From contig CM038047.1 in the NCBI GenBank assembly GCA_021397845.1, positions 39,101,210-39,165,209 on the forward strand: 64,000 bases of DNA, written 5' to 3'. The translations under genes were made by a program, and so were the position numbers. The DNA is from Areca catechu. Taxonomy: Eukaryota; Streptophyta; Magnoliopsida; Arecales; Arecaceae. Positions within the stretch are counted from its first letter, which is position 1. Each line of letters begins with the position of its first letter. This document shows positions 11,001 to 23,649 of this stretch, in pieces. The notes under the pieces were generated by a model. It was not told where the DNA came from. It saw only the letters and a program-made list of their open reading frames with translations, and made no database searches.

Positions 11001-12371
11001 TGTGCAGTTCATTTCATAGTCATTCCAGTATCCTTGATAGGAATTTCTACATTGGGTGCTGTGCTTGTTTTCCAGTCTTACTTGCAACCCCGTTCCTACT
11101 CCCAGACCCACTACCTAACATTGTGACCTCATTGTAAAACGAAAATTATTAATTATTTAACACTATCATGTTAGAATCATTCTTGTTCAATAAGAAATGT
11201 GCCATTCATTATTTTATCATTTTTTAAGAATCTATGTAGCATCCAACCCTTTAAGCAGTGCAACAACTATATGATGTACTTCTGACCTGAAAGTCTGTGT
11301 GTCTTGCTTCCACACTAATGTACTTGAACCTACTCTTATGCTTATTATGGTTATGATTTAATATTCATGTTTATTTATTTATGTGTAGGTTTTATTATCA
11401 CATTGCCTACACTAGTCTCAGGAAATGAGCATCACATCGTACATATAATTGCCAAATTTCACTTGTATCATGTTTATCAAGTAGCATGTGAACTACTGTG
11501 AGAAAAACTGTTGAAAGGGTTGACTTCAGGTTGACAGCCATTAGTAAGACTTTACACAATGTAGCCTTCTTAATTTAATACTTCATGTTCCTTAACTGAC
11601 TCCATTTAGATGGGAGAAGACTTCTAAGATGGTAATGACTCTCTTCTCTGGTACAGGAATACATTTTTTGCAATAGGCACAAGGGGTTTAGAGCCATTTA
11701 TTAATGCACTTTTCCTCATTTCTTTTCTGCCTCCAGCCTATCAGTGAGCCGGTGACAGTGATGGCATGAGGAAAAACCAGCAGATTGTGCATCCTTGAGT
11801 GCACCACCATTTGTAAAATAGCACCATCCTTCTTTTATATGGTCAACTCCCTTTTCTCAACATTTGTCATGAAAGCCAGGTCTTTATTTGTCAGGCATTC
11901 TTTTATTTTTATAACTAATTTAACATTATATCATTGATTAAATGAGCATATAATTTTTTTCAGTATATATCTGATCTAGTTTCAAGAGGTATCTCACTGC
12001 ATCATTTTGTCATCCAGGACATGAAATCGATACCAATTTGAAAGACATGTTCCTTCAAAAGTTTATACAATTTAATATTATGAATGTTCACTGTGAAACA
12101 TTTTCTTAGATATTCATCTATCAGTGTAATTTAAGAGCTCAGAATTCTCATCCTTTATATTATCTCTGCAGAAGCTCTCTTTGTTAGTAACTGAAGCATA
12201 CAAGGATGCGCACCAAAAAAGTGTCCAGGTAAGACCCATGGCCTTGTAATCCAAGATCCAATGTTTGAGTTTCTTACATGCGTTAGTTCCTTCCAGGCCA
12301 TGAAAGAGAGAATGAGCAATCTTGCCCAAAGCCTAGGAATGCCGCCAGGCCTCAATGATGGGCTCAAGTGA
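8091..12371 (+). CDS. STIC2: Chloroplast nucleoid-associated YbaB/EbfC-family protein (STIC2-like), exons 2-6; first exon not seen
   Basis: Five exons join in frame: 8091-8191, 8281-8320, 10494-10565, 12172-12228 and 12297-12371 (TGA 12369-12371), all with GT/AG borders. They give 114 aa beginning AGILGNMQNLFETVKKAQ, continuing AAAEFDGYCEGELIKVTVSG and TEITEAAMELGPDKLSLLVT, and ending LAQSLGMPPGLNDGLK. This is the whole YbaB/EbfC DNA-binding fold. In plants the family includes chloroplast STIC2, linked to thylakoid protein biogenesis, and bacterial EbfC binds DNA as a dimer. An N-terminal transit-peptide exon is expected before 8091 (the family usually has a GLFGG-like stretch there) but I could not find it in 1-8090, so intron 1 may exceed 8 kb. 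The exons seen are intact, which argues for a live gene. Intron 2 (2.2 kb) contains a hAT MITE. Confidence 0.88.
8832..9146. mobile_element. hAT MITE (315 bp) in intron 2 of the YbaB-type gene
   Basis: Perfect 8-bp target duplications GGTATAGG (8824-8831 and 9147-9154) flank a 315-bp element. It starts CAAGGATTGC and ends AAAACCCTA, which reversed is TAGGGTTTT. The ends resemble those of the larger hAT element at 5641-7993, and both share GAACCGGTCCGG-type subterminal motifs. It has no coding capacity. It looks like a deletion derivative moved by a related transposase. Confidence 0.78.
9155..10493. other. Remainder of intron 2 of the YbaB-type gene
   Basis: AT-rich, with no recognised gene or repeat. 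It ends in the acceptor TTTTATCAG at 10493. The following intron (10566-12171) is likewise featureless apart from poly-T tracts. Confidence 0.5.
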
Positions 12372-15292
12372 GGAGAGGCTGTGTTATTATGCTAAGTCTT
12401 CCTATGCTCGTCAATTTTGTAAACGAGCCAAGATTAAGTGGTCAGATGATTGCGGCCATGCATCTTAGTACCTCTTATAATTTGACACAGCTTGATTAGT
12501 GATGTAAAAACTTGTTCTCATCATGGTTATTTTGTATCAAAGAGAATGTCAAGAACCCTTCAATTTTTTTTCACATAATTTATCATAATTAGTTTTATGC
12601 CTACAGTGACACTGCTCGATGGTAATACCTTGCTGTTTGTAATATTTGATATATTTCATTCTATGGTTTAATTAGAAGCAGTGCCATGTCATTGCATCAT
12701 ACCGTGTCAAGCACTCAAATTGATATTCTCTTGCCACCAGCAGCATGCATGATATACTAGATAAAATCAGATCAAGTGGATGTGCTGACAACTGGATCCG
12801 TCAATTGTCATAAAATGTCCAGAAGCTGACTTACTTGCAGATATATGGTAGGTTTGCCTCGAAAACAGGGTGCAAGTCTCTTCCTGATCTGGGGTAACAT
12901 TGAAGGTTGCATGAATTCATGAATTATGAACAGATAAAGTAGTAAACAATCCCGCGGGCCAATCGCAGCTTTGGTGAGATGAGACTATTTTTTGGGCAGG
13001 AGTATTCATGATGGTATATGCCTCTAGTTATTGTGGTTCCAATAAGACAGTTTGTGCACAAACAATAGCTAATTCCCAAACCATTCTGATTTGTCATCAC
13101 AGCAATGATGCATTCTAATTATTGTATGATAACATGCTAGTCCTGCACACTCTATTAGCTGTTACCTATTAATATTATTTGATGTATTTAGAAGGCATCA
13201 AAGTTATTATTATTATGAAAGGGTAGTTTTGTGTATTACCAAAAAGAAAAGGTTAATTATGTGGAACAATGTTGATGTTATATTGTGCCATTATAAGTGA
13301 TTATGTAGCTATATTCATCATGCCATTGAACATGTTGACTGTGATAAAGATCTCTGTTCTTTCTTTTTTGTTCTTTAAAGGTGCTCATGCTGAAATTTAT
13401 CAATTCTAACTGCAGTGTTTAGAACAATTGGGACTGGCTATGGTAACTCTGCTAAAACATATAGTAAGGGAAAAAAGACTAGGCTAGTTTGCATCTTTTG
13501 CTTTTGGCTACACTATCTAGATTCACTTAAATCTTCCTGAGGGAAGAAAGTGGCCAGGGTAATGATGCATTATACTCTTTTCTGCCCATGCATGGGCATG
13601 GCTTAGAGGGAGTCATGGCTGCAGGATTGCTTATACTCATGGATCTGCTGATGAGAAACTGAATCAATTCAAAAGACTACCTGAAATAATGTTGATAATT
13701 AGGTTTAGTTTCTTAAAGGTAAACATTGACATCATCATTACCTGAAACAATTCAGCAAGCAAACTGTTGGATAGCTATCTCACTTATTATTGTTTATTCC
13801 CTTTACTTTCGATTTTCTGCTATGATCATGTATGGATATTGATATTTTCAGTCGTATGTGCTTCATTCTTTGCTAATACAATGTCAACTCTCTATTTGAC
13901 TGAGAAAATCCGTCTGCAGCCATTTCTGTTGATTACTTGGTGCTCTTGTTTCTTCTTTGTCCAGCATGCTTTCTGTCATCAAGAGAAATGGTAATAATGA
14001 TTTGAATTAAATCATAAAATATGACAGCCATTCATCGAATACTATAACTCTTATAGCAGCTATATGGATGGCTCATGCCTGCTGCTAATCAAACATCAAC
14101 CTAAATTTCATCTACTTCTTGTATTTATTAGTTATTCCACTTAATAGTTTTAATTTTCTTTTCTATTTATTTTTCTTTTTTTATTTTTGTAGGAATTGGA
14201 AGTTTCATTGCCTCCCTTTTACTCACACCATCCTTTTCCATGAAATTTAGGTGAACATTTCCAACATCAAAACACATGTAGTTGGATGCACATGTGAATG
14301 AATATCTATCATATCGGAACCCTACGAAAGCAACATTAAGATAACAAAACATAATAAAAACAGTCCTCCCTCCATGCGGTCTAATAACAAACTCTCAATT
14401 TTTTTATTACATCTTTATTAGGGCTGGAAATGGGGCGAAGCTAGTTCAAGATCCACCAGGATGAGCTGGCTTCGGGTCGTGTCATAGACTAGATTCGAGA
14501 TTTCTCGGCCGAGCTTGGGCCTAGAAATAAAATCTAAATAAATTTTCAAAAGGGTACAGTCTGATTCTCGACCCAGCTAAGGTTCAAACCCAACTTTCGG
14601 CTCAAAGCACATACGTGCCTGAAGCCCGGGCCGGCTATGGCTCAAACACCCTCTTGTTTTAGTTCATTCATCAACAAATATTTTCTTTAATATTATAAAA
14701 AAAAGAAGAAATATTTTCTTTGAAATTGATCTACAAGCCATAGCTATGTTTTGGAGCTTAGATTTCAATTAAGATAATCTAGTATTTGCTATTAGGGTTC
14801 GTTTGGTTGTAATATGCGATCTGATAATTTTTAAAAATCATCAATTTAAAAAAAATAATTACAAAGAAAAATAAATTTTATTATATTTAATTTTTTGAAA
14901 AGAAAATATTAAAAAAAAAATGATATCAGAAATAGATTATTATGTTTGGCTAGGGATGATCCGAGAATATTGCCACTATTATTCCAGATCGGGCCGTGTA
15001 CTTTGGGCCCATCTGTCTAAGAATTTTGGGTAAATCAGGTCAATTTCCAATCGAGCCCAGCGTTTTAGCTAAAATAGGTTTATCCGGGTGGGCCCGGTCG
15101 AATTTTGGACCTGTCTCGGTCCAGATATCTGGGCCCGGAGCCAGTACGAGGAGGAAATAAAAAAAAGAACTGGTGGCCGCCAAGACGAAGGCTCCTTTTT
15201 CTTCCCTCGCTGTCTCCGATACCTGAAGGAAACGAAGCTAGTTCTCGAATTAAGGAAAACCCTCCCTCCTTGGCTCGCTCTCGCCTCCTCCC
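12372..15292. other. Intergenic region between the YbaB-type and MRS2 genes
   Basis: It contains the 3' flank of the upstream gene and the promoter and 5' UTR of the MRS2 gene. No coding sequence is recognised. A GC-richer island at about 14420-14655 begins TAGGGCTGG and ends CACCCTC like a degraded hAT MITE, but no target duplication was found. The last 130 bases before the MRS2 ATG are pyrimidine-rich (CTTCCCTCGC, CCTCCCTCC), as expected for a 5' UTR. No clear TATA box was seen. Confidence 0.5.
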
Positions 15293-18200
15293 ATGGCGGA
15301 GGGCAGAGAGCCGCTCCTCAGGGCGGGGTCCTCGGCCTGCACCTCCTCCTCCTCCCTCCTGCCCATAAGTTCCAACCCCGGCGAATCGCCTGCCGGCGCC
15401 GGCTGCACCTCCGGCTCCGGCCACGCCGAGAGCGGCCCTGTCTCCCAGGGCATGGACATTCCGGGTCTCAAGAAGCGCGGCTCGAGCCTCCGCTCCTGGA
15501 CCTGCGTCGACTGCAGGGGAAACGGCCAGCAGATCAAGTTGGACAATCTCACCATGATGCGGCGCTGTAACCTCCCATCCCGCGACCTCCGCCTCCTCGA
15601 CCCTATCTTCGTCTACCCGTCCACCATCCTCCGCCGCGAGAAGGCCATCGTCGTCAACCTCGAACATATCCGATGCATCATCACCGCCGAAGAAGTCCTC
15701 CTTCTAAGCTCCTCCGATATCCGGGTCCACAAGTACGTCGAGGACCTCCAGCGCCGCCTCACCGCCCACTCCGGCGACGTCTTGGCCGGCGGGGGAACCT
15801 CCCGGGACAACCTCCCCTTCGAGTTCCGGGCGCTCGAGGTCGCCCTAGAGGCAGCTTGCTCCGTTCTTGATGAACAGGTGTGCTTCTGTTTCTTTAATTG
15901 TTCCTTTCTTGTGAATCTAGGACATCTTTCTACTGGTCCGGAGCCAAAAGAAATGCCCCTTGGGAATTCTTGAATTTTTCGAGATTTTTTCTATGAGGCC
16001 TTTCTTTAAATTTTTTTTGTGCCATGCAAAGTAAGACAATGTGGAAGAATCTAACAATTCTATTGGTGAAACTGACATAAACATGATATTCATATCAACT
16101 TCAGGTTTAAGTCTTCGTAAGATTGTCCATCAAGTATTAGATGCAGAGATTATGACTAGTAAAACATGAATAAGCGCTTCTAATTTATGCAAGATTGGCT
16201 TGAGGATGCATAAATTGTTTGCTGATCTCAATGAATGAAGGTAATAATCAATAGCAGGAGCAAGATACTATATTTAGCGGCTAGAGAGAAGACATATGGG
16301 GATGGGTATGAATGAGAAAGTGGAGGAACTGCCTCAACTTAGTCTTATTCTGGGTATATGAACTCATGTGGAGAACTTTGTTGATCATTAAGGTTACAAA
16401 ATATTATCAATGCGTAAACATATTTTGATCTTGATATGATTACTGAAGGGGATATTCATAATAACACAAGTGCTAGAGTAAATGGGAGCTGATTCTAAAC
16501 TATTGGAGTAAGATTGCAATGGAAGCGGAGTTCAATTGAAAGATGGCTTATATTTAGATTTTTCTCCACATGTAATATCAAATTGCAACTTAAAAGATAA
16601 AAATGCATATACCATGTCAGTTAAGAAATCAAAGTGGATGCCTTAGTATTTCTTTCTAAATATTCGACAACATTATTGTCTCTGACCATACTTGTCAGTT
16701 GAGAAATTACATAGTGATAATATAAGAGGCATTTACATCCAGAACTCTATAACTCAGTCAAAAAAATGGGAAAAAAACTACCATATCAGGAAACTGCTTG
16801 TTCTATGATTAAGGGTGCATGTAGGTAGGACTAGATGGTCCACTTTGATCTACATGGATTCTTGAAGAGTTAGATTTCAGAATTTAGCCCTTTGTTTCAG
16901 CTTTTTAGTCTGTTATCCTGATAGTGGTATTTCTATTCCTTGTACAGGGGGGAGATTAGATAGGATAATCAAATTTGGAGGCCTTTTTTTTTAATTCATG
17001 TAGAAGCTTTGGTTAATTGTAAGCCCTTGGGAGGGCCAATTAACAGGAAAAGGAGTAAAGAAAAGAGAACAAATACAGACCCTTGTTATTGAAATAGGAG
17101 CTTATGCTAGATCAAGATGATGCTTAAATATTTAGAAGAGAGAGAAGCTTTTACTTCTTCATAGCAGTAGAAAAATGTGCCCTCTTCTCCTTGGTGTTGT
17201 TCTTCTTAGCCTTTCTTCTCTCTTGCTCTTCTTTTCCCTGCATGTTGTAAAAGTATTTCTATTTACCGCAATAAATAATGGAAGATATCCGAATAGAGTT
17301 ACCTTTTGTGGTTCTTAGGCAGCTCAAACTTCCTTGGAAGGCTGATTTTAGGCAATTGTAAGGCATTTAGATGTGGATAGATTCGAAATATTTTGAGCAT
17401 GTATCCTAACAAATAGGGGCATTAAACGAAGGAATTTTCAGATAAGACCTATTCAAATAATGAGTAGCTGAGGAATTTGTTCTCAAAGGTAACATAGGTG
17501 ACATTGCTATATGTATCTTTTTTTTAGGCATGGTGGTGGGTAAGTTACTATTTGTATTCATCGAGTGGAATAGATGCAGAAACAACTAAGAGGATTAGTT
17601 TGTTGGAGGATGAACATATTTTAAGTCCTTTTGACTTGTCGAGGAGAATTAGGTAGGCTGATCATTAATGGACATAGCATGGTGAGTGATGTCTTCAAAT
17701 CTTGTGTTAAACTGACTTTGAAGATGGAATAGAAAGAGCACCAGTACCAGCTAGCATGACAACCACTATGGTTCATTTGTGGTGAAGCATCAATGTTTGG
17801 CATGCTTTTCAATGAAATATGACATACCGGGAGGTCCTACCCAATGTTGTTTGGATGGTACATCATCCTTTTAAGATGCCCTTGTGTCTAGAGTAAGAAG
17901 ATCATGCATGATTCCTACAAGTAACATATGCCTTGTTCAACAAGCAATTTGACTGTGCACCTAATGACATTTGAAGCATCCGCAACAAAGTCAAATTGGT
18001 CAAGCAGAGAATTTGGTATGAAGTTGGTGATGGATTTTAGTCCCTGTCAAGGTAGGAACATGGTATCCAACTTAAGGACAAGAAAAATACAGCAGCCGTG
18101 ACTGGTTTATATGGATCCTTGAAGTCATATTCCATGGATTGAACTGTAGCATGCTAGTTACATCCCAGCTTGGCAGTAGAATAGTATGTATCATGCCTTG

Positions 18201-21200
18201 CTAGTGCTTTGCATGCACTAGCATGTAGCCAATACCAGACTAGTGCTGCATGCCAGTAAATCATATCATGCCATATTGTTCATGCTGATTATCACCTTAA
18301 TTTATGTTGGATCAGAGGTTTTAGCTTTTTATTCTAATTATTGAGTTTTTATATTATCAATATATGTTTCCTACTTGTTTGCTGGAGATTACATGATCTG
18401 ATCTCAAATTTGAAGGATTTACATTGGTTTATAGCATGATAACTTAAGTTGCATTGTCACGTTATTGAAGTTATTGCCATGTTATTTTTTATTTAAGTTG
18501 TTGACACCTTGAACGGGCTAACCAATACGTGTAAAGGATAGACAGGAGGGAAGGTTCGTGCATGGATGCTTTTCTTTCTTGGGCATCCATAAGTGCCTTC
18601 TTACTTGCTTCACTTATATAGGTCAGCCATGTAAGATTCACTAAACCAATATGAGAGGTCATGTTGGCTGGCAAATAGTGTTGTATTGTGCCAGTACGTA
18701 TATGCACAACCCAATGCATATAGAAACTGGTGGGAGGGGGTAGAGAGGGGCTGATGGAGGCGTTGATTTGGAGGCTTGATGCATTGTTGGAATAAGTGGG
18801 AGGTATAGGGAGAGGGAGGAGAGAGAGAGAGAGAGAGTGGATTCACTCGACATGCTAGAGACACTAATCTGAAGGAGGATAGGGGCTAGCAGCGGTGGAG
18901 ACAAGATGATGGAGGCAGCGGATGAGGATTTTCATCATAGCCCTAGGAGGAGGTGATGGCGGCATTCTTGTGTCGATCCGGCACCCTAACCCAAGCCATG
19001 ATCATTGTCAGATTAGCATCAGCATGATCTGAGCTGGTTCGATAGTGGTTGAGCATTGAGAAAGAGGGGCAAGGGGAGAGGAACCTTGAATCGAGAGAGA
19101 GGGGGAGAGGGAGAGAAGATTCAAGTGAGAAATGGAGAAGAGCCGAAGAGTGGAGGCAGAGGGTTTTTTATTAAAAAAGAGAGCTGGATCAACCTGTTGA
19201 ACCATCCCGATAACCATTTGGTCCGTTTCAATACACCCCAAATTGCCTGATTGGGGATTGTTTGGTGGTCCTTGTAGGCATGTTTGCACTACTATTGGGA
19301 TTTTTAAGTATTTTATTATTTTGCAAGAGTAGTTTATGCTATTGTTAAGAGTGTTCTTGAATATTGAGAATAAAGTCAAGCCTTTTCTCTTCCTCCTCCA
19401 ACTTCTACTTCTTCTTTTTGGGAACAAGATCTCTCTTTTTTGCTTCATCCCCCTTTATAACAATTTAGTTCCTAGTTCTTTTGAATTCAAAGGTATCTGG
19501 AATATTAAATACTTAAAGGCAATATGGTTTGGTCTTTGGTGGGATAGTGTATGGCAAATGGAAATCCACCATCTTGTAGACACTTTTCTGTTTGTTGTGA
19601 GAAGATGGATTACATCTCAATGGGGTTGGGTATAATAACTACAAGGGATGGGCAGAATTTCGTTCCTCAATGCTGAGAATTCATGGCATTGGAAGAAAAT
19701 ATTGTAGAAGGGATATCTGGTCTTGATATGCTTCACAACTTTTATAGCAATGTATTCTAACTTGGGCTGTTTTGAAGAATTTTCTATCATATCTAACTAA
19801 ATAGCTTTTTACACTATTGCAACAAATTTTCTTTCATTTTGATTTGTGGTTATACTAATCTCTTATATGTGGTAGGTATAAGCGGTTTACCTTTAGGGTC
19901 TATTCTTTTGTGGGTAAAATACTTAGCTAAAAATCTATATTTTCTAGGCAACATTTAGAAAAGAAAATGATTTGCCCATATTTTTTTATGCATGAAAAGT
20001 TAACTTCGAAATTTGTTACCCATGTTTTTTTACATCATTATTTTCCTGGATAAGTTGCTAAAATTTATCCATATTTCTTATAATATCCTTTATGGGAACT
20101 AGGATTTGGAGGTAGCGGACATCTGAGTTATTGGGCATTAAATAAGGCGGCGTTGGAAATCAAGAGGGAGGGTATTTAGAAATATGAATGTTTACTTTAC
20201 TGGCTGATGGGAAAATGATTTAGCCAGCTCCCATGTGGATAAGATTTTCCTTCCATTTCATGAATAAATGCTACCCAGGGAAAGTAACTTATCCATCTTG
20301 AAAAGTACAAGAACATAGGTAAGTTGGTCGATAAGAAAGTTGACCAACTTTTCCACTCACAAAAGAACGGGCCCTTATAGGGGTAAACCAGAAAGTTCCA
20401 AGTAGGTTAGACATCACCATCCATGATTATAGTTTGCAAAAGAAATCTCTAACATGGGGATGTTTTTGTGTCCTATATATGCATGTGTAATTTGCATGGA
20501 TGTATAGAGTGAATCAAGAATCAGCAGGACTGTTGGCTTCTTAGTTTGTAAAATTGATTGAACATTTGCTAACCATCATGTTTATGTTAGAGGTGTCAAC
20601 TTCTTTAATGGGAGTACCAAAAGGTGGACATGTAAATGTCATGACATCATGCTTTGATGATTTGAATGTATCAAATGGTTTTTTATGTCCTAAGTGTCTA
20701 AGTGTTGGACATTTCAAGTAACCAACTATTGAAGCATCTACATAACATTGTAACATAAGATAGTATGTGTTTTTTTCTTTGTCAAGAGTTTGACATTTTT
20801 CCTTTCCTCTCTGTTTTCTCTCTCCTGCTTTCTCCTCCTCCTCCTTCTCTGCTTTTCTTCTAAGTTCTACCACTACTATCTGTTTTTTTTCCTTCCATAT
20901 TTGTTGCTAATTTGTAATCAGAGCAGCTCTCAACACCAGTAAAACCAGGCTTGAATTAAGCTAACCATTCATATGTCCTAGATTTAAACTACTCCCCAAT
21001 TTCTAGTTGTGCATGTCCCTGAATATCTTTTTCTCCTTTGTCTGTATGTTTAGATTATAATTTCTTATCATACTTTTACCGGCTATGACATTTTCAAACA
21101 AAAATCCAACAATACACACTATTGAACATCTCACCGTACCTGTAGCCATGATCATGTTGTAATGATCTCCAGTTGGCAAAGGGAAAATGGAAGCCTGCTT

Positions 21201-23649
21201 CCCTAACTGTTAAAATACATTTTTCCTGGGCAGCAAACAGCCTAAAGCCTGTAAATCCCATCATTTCACAACACAGAGCCTTCATATCCATCATAGTTGA
21301 AGCCCTAGACCTCGGGATTGCATCACTTATGGTGACAACACAATGCCATGTTATATTTTCCAGTCTTATGACTGGTTGTGCATTATGTGACACAATACCT
21401 GTATTTGCTGCCCTTCTAGGTCACGTGAAAGGTGGCTAACACATAATCCTTCATAGTGGTTACCCTTCCATTGTGCAAATGAAACCAGAATTATTGCAGA
21501 AGATGTTACAACATTGGTAAGAAAGTGTGCTTACTCATTCTAAAAACAATTTTTGTGTTTGGTCACATATCCACACAAATTGGTGTATATTATATAGTGG
21601 TGTTCCCTCCCCCCCCACCCCCGCCTTTTGTTTGCGTGTGCACGTGCGTGCATGTTGGCAAGAGGGCTGGCAGGCTGCACCACGGGGATAACTAGGATTG
21701 GGTAGGGGAATTTCAAAGAAATAATTCGGTAGTAAGTAGACTTGTGAGGCTTCTGGGTGAAATGTGTACTATTCAACTTTGATTTGTGATCTGAAGATAT
21801 TTTTAATTGTCATCTTTTAATTAGGCAGTGCAACTAGAAAGGAATGCATACCCCTTGTTAGATGAGTTCACATCAAAGATCAGTAATTTGGTTTTGGAAC
21901 ATGTTCGCCGCTTGAAAGGCGAACTTGTTGCATTGACTAGAAGAGTGCAGAAGGTATCCACTTTCTCATGTTCTGCTTATTCTTTTTTTTTTTTTCTTTT
22001 CATTTGTCATGTGGCTCCTTCTTGCTAACTTCAATTTTATAGGTTAGGGATGAGATAGAGCACTTAATGGATGATGACAGTGATATGGCTGAAATGTGTC
22101 TCACTGAAAAGAAGAGGCAAATGGAAAGTATGGAAAGATCAGACAGCACCACCAAACATAACGGGTTGGAAATGTTGTTGGAAGCTTATTTTGTAGTCAT
22201 TGATAGCATGCTCAACAAGCTGACTTCGGTAACAAATGTTGTTTGTCCATCTTAATCTTACCTTCAGCATGGAGTTAAAGCAACTAAATAAAGGTTATCA
22301 TTTTGTTCTCTTTTCAGTTGAATGAGTACATTAATAACACGGAAGATTTCATCAACATCCAGCTGGTTTGTTTTCCTCTTCCTCTTGTTTTCCTGAGACT
22401 GATGACTTAAGGGGGTTTTCCTCATGGTAGTTAAGAATATTTTGCTGGTTGGTTTGCCCACCAAATGACAAATGAAAAAGAAATATGACTTCATATTAGC
22501 AAAATAATTTTTCTCTGTATTTTCTTTGAAAGCTTCATTCAAAAGCACTCTAAATCCTATTTGGCAACATTTTCTCTCTGGTATCTCAAGGTTTTTCTCA
22601 AGCAAAATGAGTATGTTGTTGGAGTTTTTTCTTTTTCCCCCTTTATGTCAGGTCGGTTAGCCATTTTCCTCCAATATTGTTAATGATTTTAGAAACAAAA
22701 ACAATATTCATGAATTTAATAATATTGCTTTCCATGGTCCATAAGTAGCAGAATGAAGTGCGTAATCCTTGTGAAGAGACTTGCATGCACCTTTTTATGC
22801 ATGAAATATTCAGTGCTAATGGAAAACAGATCAGTGTTTTTTGTTAGTTTAGACTAATTCAAGTACCTTGTTAGAGGAAAATTATAACAAGAGATAAAAC
22901 CAAGCAGCAACCAGATATAGCTATCTCAGTATTGAAGTACCCTAAAATTGAAGCACATAAAATTGGGAAGTACCATCTTGACCACTACAGAAGGTCACCA
23001 TAAATATGGCTGGAGTACTCCCATCTGAGATGCTATTTTAGCCCAGAGAACCTTGATAATATATGTAACAGTCAAATTTTCCAAGTTAAGGTTGTCTATG
23101 ACCCACTTTCATGTCAGACACTGCTTCAGAGACTGGTGCTGGAGTAGCAGGTTTTAGGTGGTTTGTAGTTCGTCTGAAATCTGTTCGGATGTAGCTGTTG
23201 ACTACCTTTATGTTTGGAATCACCAACCAATTGCTCTTGTTTGGTAGTTACATTCTTTACCCATTATTGGTTTTTACACCTGATTGTGATACCCAAGTTG
23301 CCATTGTTTGGTTTCAGTATTCTATATTATTAGACTCTTATCAGGTGCATAAGCCTTAAGACACTACTGAGTTCATTAATTTAAGTTCGTCTACTTTCAG
23401 GACAATGTTCGGAATCAGCTGATCCAATGTGAGCTAAGATTGACAACTGCAATGCTTGTGATTGCAATGTGTGGTGCGGTTGCTGGAGTTTTTGGAATGA
23501 ACTTTGTTGTACCTTTACATGATAAGCCAGATGCATTCAAGTGGGTGGTCACAACCACCATAGCAGTTGCTGCGATTATTTTCTTCTCATTGTTGTGGTT
23601 TTATAAGCGTAGAAAAATGTTGCCCCATTGTTGCATGTGCACGGTGTAA
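15293..23649 (+). CDS. MRS2: MRS2/CorA-type magnesium transporter, five exons, complete
   Basis: Exons 15293-15877, 21825-21953, 22043-22228, 22318-22365 and 23401-23649 (TAA 23647-23649) all break at codon boundaries with GT/AG borders and encode 398 aa. MRS2 proteins are CorA-like pentameric Mg2+ channels. The exon 1 stretches KKRGSSLRSW, LTMMRRCNLP, RDLRLLDP and FVYPSTIL...EKAIVVNLE are signatures of the plant MRS2-1/5/10 group. Exons 2-3 carry the long helical stalk (LTSKIS-like, RRLKGELVALTRRVQK, then DDDSDMAEM). The diagnostic GMN motif is at residues 348-350 after the first membrane segment (about 333-353). The second membrane segment is about 364-384, followed by a basic tail. A hydrophilic, Ser/Gly-rich N-terminus of about 55 residues precedes the conserved part. 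The start is chosen because it is the first ATG after the 5' UTR and the following frame is open. Target membrane cannot be told. Intron 1 is 5.9 kb and carries a PIF-type MITE. Confidence 0.93.
15878..19892. other. First part of MRS2 intron 1
   Basis: No gene is recognised. The intron carries a (GA)n microsatellite (18819-18837) inside a purine-rich segment (about 18725-19160) and otherwise AT-rich sequence. The rest of the intron after the MITE (20378-21824) is also featureless apart from a C-rich tract at about 21605-21625. Confidence 0.5.
18819..18837. repeat. (GA)n microsatellite
   Basis: About 9 uninterrupted GA dinucleotides within a longer GGAG/GAGA-rich segment of MRS2 intron 1. Confidence 0.85.
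19896..20374. mobile_element. PIF/Harbinger-type (Tourist-like) MITE in MRS2 intron 1
   Basis: A 479-bp element with inverted ends: GGGTCTATTCTTTTGTGGG on the left, and GGGCCCGTTCTTTTGTGAG when the right end is reversed (16 of 19 identical). It is flanked on both sides by the trinucleotide TTA (19893-19895 and 20375-20377), the target duplication of PIF/Harbinger elements, whose plant MITEs commonly start GGGCC.GTT. It contains no ORF. The flanking bases GGTTTACC and GGGTAAACC are also inverted relative to each other, so the original insertion site may itself have been palindromic. Confidence 0.75.

Noticed and set aside
14419..14653. Possible hAT MITE (TAGGGCTGG ... CACCCTC) in the MRS2 upstream region
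   Set aside because: The ends resemble hAT termini, but the flanking 8-mers do not match and the inverted ends are poor, so I only mention it.
14794..14960. Possible PIF-type MITE beginning TTAGGGTTCGTTTGG
   Set aside because: Only the left end is recognisable; no matching right end or second TTA was found.
15080..15667. Long open frame on the - strand opposite MRS2 exon 1
   Set aside because: It is a shadow of the GC-rich exon on the + strand, whose translation matches MRS2 throughout; the - strand translation is low-complexity.
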